This document shows positions 49,048 through 59,595 of a DNA stretch of 64,000 nt, piece after piece (position 1 is the first letter of the stretch; the number at the start of each line of letters is the position of its first letter). The stretch covers positions 9,052,001-9,116,000 of the forward strand of contig CM033113.1 of the NCBI GenBank assembly GCA_019321725.1, in the 5' to 3' direction. Position numbers and translations under genes: made by a program. The DNA comes from Paulownia fortunei (lineage: Eukaryota > Streptophyta > Magnoliopsida > Lamiales > Paulowniaceae). Under the pieces are notes generated by a model, which did no database searches, was not told the origin of the DNA, and saw only the letters and a program-made list of their open reading frames with translations.

Positions 49048-49062
49048 AAGTGTGGGGGAATT
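49048..49062 (+). other. Polypurine tract
   Basis: AAGTGTGGGGGAATT directly before the TG of the 3' LTR, the expected plus-strand priming site. The context (gaggacaagcaagggttaagtgtggggg) is typical of plant Athila/Tat elements. Confidence 0.85.
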
Positions 49063-50672
49063 TGATAAGTGCATATTTTGACATATTTTTATATCAAATC
49101 CTTTATACTTTTCTTGCTTTATTCTTGTTAATATTCTTGTTTTATTAATGTTTTGTGTTAGGGAATAAATGGAAGCATGTTTTCAGACTTGTGCAGTTTT
49201 TGTAATTTGAGCATAACTTCATGATCAAAAGCTCTATGGACCTAAAGCTTGTTTCATTTGAAAGCCAAGAGATAGAGGTACAACTTTTATGTTGGAAGCT
49301 CAGCCCAATTCAGTTTTGATGATAGCAGAAAATTCGTCCAAATAATTACACAAAATGGATCACCAAAATTCAGATCAGAGTTCAGCCCAATATTGACTTA
49401 TTTTACCAATTCGATTATATATCTTGAGCCCAAATTTATTTTGGTCTGAAATTCGGATATGTTATACCCAAGAGGTAATAAACAAGTTTACTGAATACAA
49501 GATGGTGTGAAAATGTGTCGAAATGGTAAAACCATAGGCTGCAAGTTGCTGCCAATGTTACAGGGCGGCTCTTGGATATGACTTGGTAATTTGACCATAT
49601 CTCCTTCATCCGATCGCCAAATTTGACAAAAGATATATGAAAATATATCAGCGTTGAAAGATCTACAATTTTTATTCTTTACATATCTTCAAACTCTGGC
49701 TGTATCTGACCGAAAAATGTAATTCAATTCAGTGGATGAGAAATTTGTGTAATAACTTACCAACTCTTGGCAACTAGCATACCACTTGATTAACCCCTCC
49801 ATTATTTGTTTGGCCTCTAGCTTACTCCAAGTACTATAAATAGGCCATGTATTCAACTTGTAAGAGGGGGGGTAGAGGGTTTCTTTAGGCTAAGTTATCT
49901 AGTTTGTATGTTTTCTAGTATTGTAAGTTTTCTAGTAGTAATAGAAATGCATTCTCTAGTTTCTCTTATATTTTTAGTCTTTGTTACTTTTATTATGTCT
50001 TTCTAAATTTCATTTTGCTGAGGAAAAAGGGTGAATCTCTTGATGGAGGAAGAGAAATAGTTATAAGGGTAGAAATTGTTTAAGTATGTTGTATTATTAT
50101 TATTATTTTTGATCTAAACCCTACTTATTTTTGTGATGATTCTTGATTTATGTATCTCCAATAGCAAACAAATACTTGGGTCATTTAGCTTATTGTACGA
50201 TTTTACCCCACCGACTGCTAATGTGAAACCTTGATTTATTGTTGACGAAGGAGTATATAAATGCTTGATCCCATAAATAAATGTTGGCGTTAAAAGATAA
50301 TTTGCAATAGTAAGACAATATCATGATTACCTTATTGCATGAGTTACTTAATAATATCTTCCCATTGGAACCTTCATTATGTATGGATTCCAATTGTGGC
50401 AATTAATAGAGGTAAAAAGAATAAATAACCATTTATCTATCCAAAACTCAAGAGTGGATCCCTAATCCTCAATACTTTTATTACTTCGGTTTTTTCTTTA
50501 GCTACATCATACATTAATTGTTCATATATTTTTGATTCACATAAACTCCATCTTTTTATAAATATAAACTTGAATTCTTCAAACAACTTCCCTGTGGATC
50601 GACCTCGGACTCACGAGAAATTTATTACTTACTACAACCTGCACTTGGGTTTGCAACCTTAAAATTGTAGCA
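49063..50672 (+). repeat. 3' LTR of younger element
   Basis: 1610 bases, same ends as the 5' LTR and followed by CTTAA. TATA box at 49835-49842. Confidence 0.97.
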
Positions 50673-50677
50673 CTTAA

Positions 50678-51840
50678 GCATGCTTACAATCATATTTTGT
50701 ATTGCTAAGGATGTCAGTACCTACCATTAGCTAGTGACCCTAGTGCAACCTACCAGGAGTTCATCTTTGTTTCTCCATCAATTCCTTCTTGAGGGGAAGA
50801 AATATAATTTCTCTTTTCCTTAACAAATCACTCTAAGAAAGTGTTAATTTATGCATCCAAATGCTCTTCATTGTAGCGACATAAGAAATCTCTTAAACAA
50901 GAAAAGAATAAGGGTGGGCTTTGAGGCTTAACAATCAATACATAAAAGATTTGGAGCTTTGAGGCTCAAAACCAAAACTTCTTGGCACACAAGGTCAATG
51001 AGGAGAAGCGGCAAAGTCCCTCACACAAGCACTTAGTGTGATAGAGGCAAAGCTCCCTGAGCCCAGAGCTTAGTGTGGTAGAGGCAAAGCTCCTTGACCC
51101 CAGCACTTAGTGCGATAGAGGCAAAACTTCCTTATTCCAACACTTAGTCAATTCAAGATTAAACTGTGAATTACCTCACTCACCTCTGGTGAAGTAATGT
51201 CTCGCTCAGATAAATTGTACGGGTGAGGCATCATACCAATTCGTTGAGCACATGAAGCTACGGCATGAGGCAATGTATTGCTCGACTCGCGCCAACTAGT
51301 CAGTGAAGCATTACCTCACCTCCCCCAACTTGTCATGCAAGGCAATGCCTTGCCCATCTTAATCTACTCATTTACACCTGCTCATCGGGCAAACAGTGCC
51401 TATCTCAAGCTAAGATCTTGGGCGAAGACACTCCTCACCAATCAAAGGTTTAAACACTAACTTTTATACTTTACACAACTACAAACCAAGTCCAACCAAT
51501 CAAACAACATACTCCTGGATATCCTACTCTTTGTGTAGCTTACCTGGTAGTAGGTAGTCGTATAATACACCCTAAAATAATTTAAATTCAATATTTAAAA
51601 GATGCAATCCAATAAATCAAAGAGACCTAATCCAAAAACAACTATAAATACTTCCACTCATTTCATTTGAAGGTATGTGAAATTCATTTTTCACTACATA
51701 CTTTGTGCATTATTTCGATTTTCTTTATACTATATTGATTTAATCATTGAAGGGTTATCGTCAGGACAAACCAAAGTCCCTAATGTTCATGTACAAGTAG
51801 GAACATGTCACTCCGTCAGCTATCTGGAGAGGAATTGACT
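50678..51840 (+). mobile_element. Element X, right arm
   Basis: Continues X after the Athila-like insertion. It matches 24264-25850 on the opposite strand. Its end is LTR-like: caactataaatacttcc, gaaggtatgtgaaattca, tttgtgcattatttcgatt, then gaagggttatcgtcagg, a pattern common near the end of Tat-type LTRs. The right limit is approximate. Confidence 0.6.
51010..51150. repeat. Minisatellite, about 45-bp unit, inside X
   Basis: About four units with acttagtgtgatagaggcaaagctcc, the reverse-strand counterpart of 24955-25080. Confidence 0.7.
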
Positions 51841-52610
51841 TCTATTAGTCCAACAAATCACTTTGTATTTAAAATTTGAACATTTTTGTTAATCCCAAAA
51901 TTTTTGGAAATAATAAATTTAGTAAATATAAAAATGGTTAAAAACAACCCTAAAAGTTGGAAGTGGCTTGGACAATTCCTACTTGACAGATTTAAATATC
52001 TAGTTTCAACTAAGATAGCTCATACTATAAAATATTTTAAGAAAATTACCTAGACCTTGATAGGCTACTTGAAGTGGGTTTCACCTACTTGAATAAGGGC
52101 TAATGTGCCCCTTCTCGACTCTACTAACGAATCTTTAAATAATTAAATTTGAAATTCTTATTTATGTAATCTACAATAAATAAATCGGTTCAATATAGTA
52201 TTTTATTCTTTTCAATATTGTGGATTATAGCTATGGAAGCAGAATGTATATTACAGATTGCTCATAATTAATATATTTTTCATTATTTTGTAATAGTATG
52301 AATTGTTATCAATATAATCCTGACAATTGCTCAAAAGACCACATCGAAACTACATTGAGTAATTAATTTTTCTATAATTATAATTAATATTTAATTGATA
52401 TAAAAATCTTGAATCTAAGCAATGGCATGCACATGTTCATCTAGCTACAATTGAGATATTTACAAACGATAATTCATTGAAAGAGTTCGTCAATAATTTA
52501 AGATAAATTAAAAATTTTATTTACGAAATAACTCTTTAAAAAAAAAAATTATTTACTTCAGAACATCAGTTCAAGTGGCTCTTGTTAGATAATATTTTTT
52601 TATTTTTATA
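51841..52610. other. No gene recognised
   Basis: AT-rich sequence with no open frame of note and no repeat structure seen. Confidence 0.5.
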
Positions 52611-52860
52611 CAACAATTTATGTTTTTAAAGGGACCACGTGTGGTGCGCCTCCAATATGAAGGTACATTGTGGTGTTCATGTTGTAGGTATATTGATGTA
52701 CGTTCGTTGTGGTTCTCATGTTATAGGTACATTAAAAGCCAAGCTTATAGGTACATTGAAGGGCCAAGATATATGAAGGTAGTACTACAACATGAGCGCC
52801 CACAACGGCGCCCGCCTTTGATATACCTTCATGCACCACATTGAAGGCGCCACAATATGA
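52611..52860. repeat. Dyad-rich repeat with TACATTGAAGG and CCTTCAATGT motifs
   Basis: Several short units such as ggtacattgaagg, aggtacattg, catgttgtaggtacattg and tgcaccacattgaaggcgcc. Parts read the same in inverted orientation. The same vocabulary recurs at 58190-58371 and 58734-58860. The family is not recognised. Confidence 0.55.
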
Positions 52861-53907
52861 GCACCGCCATCCCAAATTTTGAAATGACCAAAATTAATAC
52901 CTCATAATAATTATAGGACCAATTTTGTAATTTTAACATTATCTCATCCTCCATCCAGAACAGATTTCATATCGCACTCTTCCACCCATTTTCAAATTAC
53001 TACTACAAAAGATGTGCCTTCTTTTCTTTCAGCCAAAGTACAAAGAACTTGAAGATATGACTACTTATATATTATTCAGTTAGCATAAAGGTGAATATGG
53101 AAAGGATATGTATTACTAAATAAAGGAAAAGTGATGCATATAAGACAAGTAATCAAAGAAAAGAAAATATATCAAAAGAGAAAAAAAGAAAAAGAAAAAA
53201 AAAAAAAAGAACTTACCAGACTAAAGTATTTTTATATTTCATAATTTGATAAGGAAATTATGGAGGTTGGCAAATCTTGAAAAGGACTGCTTAAATATTA
53301 TTGGGGGAGCAGGGGAGATTTGCATTTGGAAAGGATTTATATTACGAAACAAAGATAATACAAGTGATATGCATTTCATCATACGTGTGTGTATATATAT
53401 ATAGTATATATAAGTGTATATAATATAAGCAAAATATATACTAACATAAAAGGCAGTGTTTCATGTTGGCCGCACAGTATTTATCCAAATGTGCAGTGGA
53501 GTCTCTCTATTGCATATGGGTACGAGAGAGTAGTCCTATTCCTATTAAAAGATGCACAAACAGATGATAATCAATATTTTATTTTGATTAATTGAGTGGC
53601 AGTATGCATTTGAAAAAGATGACATTTTTAGTATTTTGTATTTATCTTAATTTAAAAAAGTTAATTCATACTCTTTTTTTTTAGTAAATAAGACTTAGAT
53701 TTTAGTTTTGACCATTCATTTATTTCTAAAAATTTATGCTTCTCAAAAAATAAGTTTTTTAATTGTTTTGCTTGTTTTCTCATATTAAAATTATTATATA
53801 CTCTTCAATAATCAGTTATTGAAGAGGATAAAATCAATTTGGTCTCACTTTTATTGGGCAAAAATTCAGTAAAAAAAATTTAGTCTTTAAAAAGTAATTC
53901 TCATATA
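52861..53907. other. No gene recognised; purine-rich and AT-repeat patches
   Basis: Holds an A/G-rich tract near 53155-53210 and a TA/TG-rich stretch near 53384-53425. No coding region is supported. Confidence 0.5.
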
Positions 53908-53916
53908 TAAAAATTA

Positions 53917-55128
53917 GGGATAATTTTATTTTATCTTTCTCTACTTTTGATAAGTATCACTTTACCTCTATATTTTCAATTGTCTCAATTTACCACCTTA
54001 TACTCTTATTCTATATCACTAAGTCCGTTTGATATCCAAAACCTACTCAACAACAGTCGGACAAGTGGGAATGTTTGGGCGAACCAGAAACCCCTTGTCC
54101 TCTCATTGTCTCACTTTACCCCTTTTTACTTTATAAACATTAATTAAATTACCCTTATCAATTATTTATAATAAAATTACTTTAAAATTTTCTAAAATTA
54201 ATAAACTTATATTTATATTTTAATATTTTTCAACTTAATTAATAACACTTAACATTTAATTCATTTGAAATTTTATTATTTTTAAATTTTAATAGCTATT
54301 ATTTATAAATATAGTTCCTATTAAATTTCTATATCGTACGAATTTTTTTATTAGCTAATACATATTACTTATAAATTCTACTTATCATAAATATAAAAAA
54401 TATATAACATATTTCCTAAAAGAAATTTGTTAAATACATAAAACATTAGTAATAAATTTCTCATTATTAATGAAATTATTAAAATTTCAGAACAACATTG
54501 TTAAATTCAAAAAAAGTTATATTTAGGTATAATTTAATTGAATTATCATAATTTAGTAGATACTATGTTTTATTTAAAATAATCATAGTCATTTTATATT
54601 TAATTTTATTACTATTTACTTGATTATAAAGACTATTTTTGAATTTAATATAGTTCATATGAACTTATGATAATTCTTTAATAATAAAAAATGTATAACT
54701 AATATTTTATGTATTTAGTTATATTGAAGAGAAAATTCATAAGTAAAGTGTATTAGTTAATAAAAAATATTCTACTATATACTAATTTAATAAAAACTGT
54801 GTTAACTTAAAAATTAACTATTAAAAGAGAATTACAATAAAATTTTAAATAAATTTAATGTCAAGTATTAAATTAAATTGAACAAGATATTAGAATATAA
54901 ATATAAATCTATTACTTTTAGAATATAAAATAATTTTACTATAAATAATATATAAGGATAATTTGATTAATTTTTTTAGAGTACAAGGGGACAAAATGAA
55001 ATAATGAGAATATAAAGGGATAAAGTATGATAGAATAAGAGTACAAGAGGGTAAAGTAAGATAATTGAGAGTACAAGAGGATAAAACGATACTCTACAAG
55101 AGTAGAGGGGGTAAAGTGGAATTAACCC
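53917..55128. mobile_element. Mutator-like non-autonomous element with long TIRs and 9-bp TSD
   Basis: Flanked by TAAAAATTA at 53908-53916 and 55129-55137, a perfect 9-base target duplication as made by Mutator-like transposases. The ends GGGATAATTTTATTTTATC and, on the other strand, GGGTTAATTCCACTTTACC begin imperfect inverted repeats of at least 150 bases, themselves made of short repeats of the type actttaccctcttgtactct. 1212 bases, no transposase. Related to 34915-36028. Confidence 0.88.
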
Positions 55129-55137
55129 TAAAAATTA

Positions 55138-55980
55138 ATAAATACTATTTATATTGTTGAAAATGACCTTATATCAAAAAATTTGGTCTCTCACTGTTTC
55201 TGCAAAACCATATATTACTTTATAACGTACATTATATTAATACATTTTTTGTAAAATTTAAAAGAATTTCAAAGTTTAAATATTGATTTCTCACTTTTTA
55301 TAGTATTTGTATTCTGAAAAATAACCCTGACTAATCTTTTTTTTAGAGACAATGGGTTGTCTTCAAGGTTAAGTGTTTTTGGTCTTTAGACAAAATTTCA
55401 TTAGAAGTTTTTAGTATAAATCAGTATTAGAGGAGAGGTATCTCTCGTATTTGTCAACAGCCAAAAACCTCATAAAAGGGCAATGTAAATAATAACATCA
55501 TGAGAATTCTATTGAGGATTACCAATAATGTTGTATTTGAAAAATAAATAAATTGCGAGACTCTAATTTAAATTATCTTCTAAATATATATATATATAAT
55601 ATTATTAATAAAATAATATTACATTTGAAAATAACTTGTTTGCATATTTATTACCATATTATGTCTTATATTCATAATTAAACTTACCGTCATTCGAATT
55701 ACTTTTTTTGCTAATATATGAAACATTTATGTCTTACAGGTAATCTATCCGTAACAAGAACCAGAAAATTTGAACAAAAATTGCATTGATGATAAAATAG
55801 AAACTTGGGCCTGAACAATGATTTAGTTGAGGACGAAGAAAGAGATTTCTTTGTTCAATTCTGCAATTTAACGATGTTAAAGTTTTTGGCATAATTACAT
55901 ATAGACCCTCTGAAATTTGGTTATATTATCATAAATTCACTTCATTTTTAAAATTTTGCATTTGAAAAATAGTAAATCAT
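55138..55980. other. No gene recognised
   Basis: AT-rich, with a short TA run near 55586-55600. No supported feature. Confidence 0.5.
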
Positions 55981-55989
55981 TTATAATTA

Positions 55990-56965
55990 GGGAAAAAAAA
56001 TACTAACTCATCTGAACTATGCAGTTTTTCACACAATACCCTCTAAACTTTTTTTTTGTTGTTATTGTTTTACACTTAACCCTCTAGACTATACGGGTTC
56101 TATTGTTTGTCATCTAAAACACTCCATCAGTGAAATATTTTATCGAGATTCTCTCACACGTGTAGCACATGTTAAAATTATCACACTTTGCCACCCAAAT
56201 TTTACAAGATTTCACATTTTGCCATCTCACTAAAAATTCAAAAATTAATTTATTACTGTCATTTATCTCTTTTTCTATTACTCATTTACAAAAAAATTAA
56301 ATTTAATTACTACTTACATGAATACAAATATTGTCAGTAAAATTAATTTTTTTTATTCTTATTCATCTTCCTTGTGGAAATTATAATTTTTTTTTTTAAT
56401 TTATTTTATTAAAGTTTAAATTGAAATAAATTATAATTAGTTTTATAATTATGATTTATAGACAAATAATCAAAATTAAATTTATTCAACTTTAATTTAA
56501 TTTAATTTAATTTTTTTGTTAAATTATAATTATAATTATAATTTATTTCAATTTAAAATTTATTAAAGTAAATTAAATTAATAATTCAACAAGAAAGTTA
56601 AATAGGAACAAAAAAACTACTGACAATATATTTTTTATTATAATAATATTAATTAAATTTATTTTTTGTGAAATAAGTAATAAAAAAAATAGATAAAGTA
56701 CATGTATAGACATAATTTTTATAGAATTTTTTAAAGTGATGCAGCAAAGTGAAAAATTGTGCAAAATTTGAGTGGTAAAGTACAATAAATTTAACATGTA
56801 TCGTCCACATGAGGGAATTTCGGTGAAATATTCCGCCGACTATGTGTTTTAGATAATAAACTATAAAATTCATGTAGATCGAAGGGTTAAGTATCAAAAA
56901 AATAAATAAATAGAAGATGATATTCGAAAAATCGCACAATTCGAATGGGTTAATGTCTTTTCCCC
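55990..56965. mobile_element. Foldback element with about 350-bp TIRs and 9-bp TSD
   Basis: Flanked by TTATAATTA at 55981-55989 and 56966-56974. The two sides are imperfect inverted repeats over most of their length: for example, agtttttcacacaatacc and catgttaaaattatcacact on the left match the reverse strand near 56930 and 56790. The centre holds a second, tight inverted repeat (about 56397-56440 against 56527-56575). The 9-base duplication points to Mutator-type transposition. No coding capacity; frames inside are chance. Confidence 0.87.
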
Positions 56966-56974
56966 TTATAATTA

Positions 56975-58189
56975 TAGGAATTATGAGTATTTTCATGTAT
57001 AAAGATTAGCCTATACAGTTTATATCATTGAAGAGACAATAAAATTTAAATTTTGGTATCATTCATTTCTTTTCTTCATAATAATTATGCAAACTAACAA
57101 TTAGTTTTTTTGTATGTTATGTTTTTTATTTTCAAAAGTATAGGGATATGGGCATTTTGGAAAAAAAATTATTTGAACATTTTACCAAATAGTACTTGAG
57201 ATGCCAAAATTAAAACCTCAACAAATGTGGATCCAAATAATCCTATTTACAGCATTATTACAAATTGTACATGGCAAATGATTTTTGTGATGTTCCATTT
57301 CTCCCCTTAGATGGAAGCAGTTATATATGCTATAACAAACCAAATCTTGGGGATGAAACAAAACCATAGGTTTCTTTTTTTTTTTTTTTGCGATATGGTG
57401 TATATTCCTAAAATATTTTTCTTTTTTATTACTCAAAATAAAAGGATTAATGCCTTTGTTTCAAAACAAAAAAAAAGAAAAAAGATTTATGTTTCAATGA
57501 AAGGATAATGTTGTCTTTTAAACAATTTAACACGCATAACGCTCGGAGGTATTTGAGATTTTCTTAAAACTCAAAGAGGCAGCTACACTTTTTTTTTAAG
57601 GAGTGTGTTGTTTGCCTATTTGGTATTACAAATACAAAGAAAAAAAGGCAAAATCATATCCAATTTATTGTAATGATTAGTTAACATGCTAGTTAACGGT
57701 ATTATGAAATACGGATAAAATCACTGACTTATAAAATTATTTATCGAGCCATGAAAAAATTCAACAAAAGGCATAAACAAGTTCACTATCTATTTTACAT
57801 CAAACAATACATAGAGTGACTTTGATATAGCGTAAAATCAAAACTTGTTAGCGGATTGACTCATCAAACTCTCATGCAACAAGATTCACATAAAAAATAC
57901 TTACCTTCTCTATAAAATAGTTAAATTATAAACTCATTCCATCCATCTTTCACAATTATATAAACCTTTACTTTAAGTTTATTATATTTTTCAAATTTCC
58001 TGCCGTTAGGGATTTGGACGAAAAATTATGCAAAACAAAAATTGTGAATTTTTTTTTTGCCCCTGACCCAAATATCATTGAATTTTACTGACTAAAATAC
58101 CCTTGAAAAGATTTAAAATATAGAATAAATTTAAATATAATAATTAGGCACAAAAAATGGGAAATATATAACAACATACTGCTTCAAAA
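56975..58189. other. No gene recognised
   Basis: AT-rich with T and A homopolymers near 57366-57391 and 57466-57484. No supported gene. Confidence 0.5.
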
Positions 58190-58371
58190 ATATAAGCAAT
58201 GGATTGAAAAAAATAAATAGGTTATTTTTAGCCAAAATATTAGCCATTTATAAGTTGCCACATATGGTTCTTCAATATAAAAGCATCACCACAAGTGGTG
58301 CCTTCAATATATTGAATGCACATAATATATTGAAGGCATAGGCGCCACATGCAATCTCCATGTTGTAATTA
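58190..58371. repeat. Dyad-rich repeat, left part (split by MITE)
   Basis: Contains ggtgccttcaatatattgaa and atattgaaggcataggcgcc, forming nested inverted repeats, with the motifs of 52611-52860. It appears to continue at 58734 after the MITE. Confidence 0.5.
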
Positions 58372-58733
58372 GAATGGCAATGAGGCGGGTTCAAATTTGA
58401 ACTCACCCAATAGTTACCCCTTGTGGTGGATTTACTCTTACTGGCAGGTTCAGAGTACATACTCGAATTTTTATTTTCAAACTCACATCATCTAATTTTT
58501 ATTTTTTTATATATGTGATATTTTTTGAATACATATATATATATATATATATAGTTGAAAGTTTTAATGTATTATTTTAAAAATTATATTTTTAAATACT
58601 TTTAAAATAATAAAATGGGTCTAACAGTCTAACCCACTGGGGTTCGAGTTCGAGCTCCGGTCTTAAATATTCTTGGAAAAACAAATTTTAAATTTGGCTA
58701 AACCTACTCTAAATTCGCTCCATCGACATCCCT
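58372..58733. mobile_element. MITE related to 2559-2939
   Basis: Left end GAATGGCAATGAGGCGGGTT and right end, on the other strand, GAGGGATGTCGATGGAGCG; the interior has gggttcgagttcgagctc and AT-rich parts. Same layout and size class (362 bases) as the MITE in X, but diverged. No clear target duplication. Confidence 0.55.
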
Positions 58734-58860
58734 CATTGTGACACCATCAATGTTTATACACATTGAAGGCATACGCACCACATGCGTCCTCATGTTATGG
58801 CGCCATCAATGTAGCTTTGTACATTGAAGGCACTACATATGGTGCCTAAAAAAAATTGTA
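58734..58860. repeat. Dyad-rich repeat, right part
   Basis: Two units of the form caatgt...acattgaaggca with gcgccatcaatg and caccacatgcgtcctcatg, completing the repeat begun at 58190. Confidence 0.5.
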
Positions 58861-59595
58861 TATTAAAAATACAAATATTATTTAGAACTTATCACATCAT
58901 GTGGCGCTTTAAAGTGTAAAATTAAAATTTTTTCGAGTAGTTATTTTGCAAAATAATTTTATAAATTATCATAAATTGTTAAAAAAATTGTGATTGAAAC
59001 TTTTTCTTTTTTTTTAATCTAGAGAACAAATTCATCCAATATATAGTCCTTTTTAATTTAATATTTATATCTTCACTACTGACAAATATTACCTATTTGA
59101 TTTATATTGAAAATTGGATCAAGTTTATAACTCTTAACCCAATTGGCCAGACCCGACCTAAATCGGACACGGCCCGTGATCGACTCGTGATCAACAGGTC
59201 AAAACCCATTAACCACGGGTCTAACCCGTGGACCCATGAACCATGGGGCTGACTCGGCGATTCACACAAAAAAAAATGAAAAAGGAAAAGTAGTCATTGC
59301 CAAAGTTGGCAATGGCATTGGCAATGGTCATTTGACCGTTTGGTTTTTTTTCTTTTTTTTTTTAAATTTTCTCCTATAAATACCCCTCCACTCTTCATTT
59401 TTTTCGTACTTCAACTCTCAAATCTCAATTATCTAATTCTCACTCTCAATTCTCTAATTTCACTCTTAATTATTCATTCTCAATTCTATATTATTTTAAT
59501 TATTTCATTAAATCTTTTTTCATATTTTATTTATTTCATCTTCAATTATTCATTATTCAATTATATATACTAAATTTTCATCATGTATCAAAAAA

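Larger units (their letters stand above)
39713..50672 (+). mobile_element. Younger Athila-like Ty3/gypsy retrotransposon, complete with both LTRs and TSD
   Basis: 5' LTR 39713-41328 and 3' LTR 49063-50672, both TG...CA, flanked by CTTAA at 39708-39712 and 50673-50677. Order: LTR, primer-binding site, gag, protease, RT, integrase, extra frame, LOG-derived frame, tail, polypurine tract, LTR. RNase H is deleted and several stops and shifts break gag-pol, so it cannot move by itself, but it may have been mobilised by a partner. By eye the LTRs differ at about 45 positions in 1.6 kb plus a few indels; at the rate often used for grass LTRs (1.3e-8 per site per year) this suggests roughly one million years. 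Confidence 0.97.

Noticed and set aside
49023..49065. C-terminal end of a small frame 48838-49065 as a gene
   Set aside because: It covers the hairpin and polypurine tract of the retrotransposon and has no similarity to a protein.
53389..54147. Short plus-strand frames near 53389 and 53947
   Set aside because: The first covers a TA/TG repeat, the second the terminal repeat of the Mutator-like element; no domain.
56573..56996. Hydrophobic minus-strand frames of 74 and 115 codons
   Set aside because: They lie in the inverted repeat of the foldback element; low-complexity AT-rich sequence gives such frames by chance.
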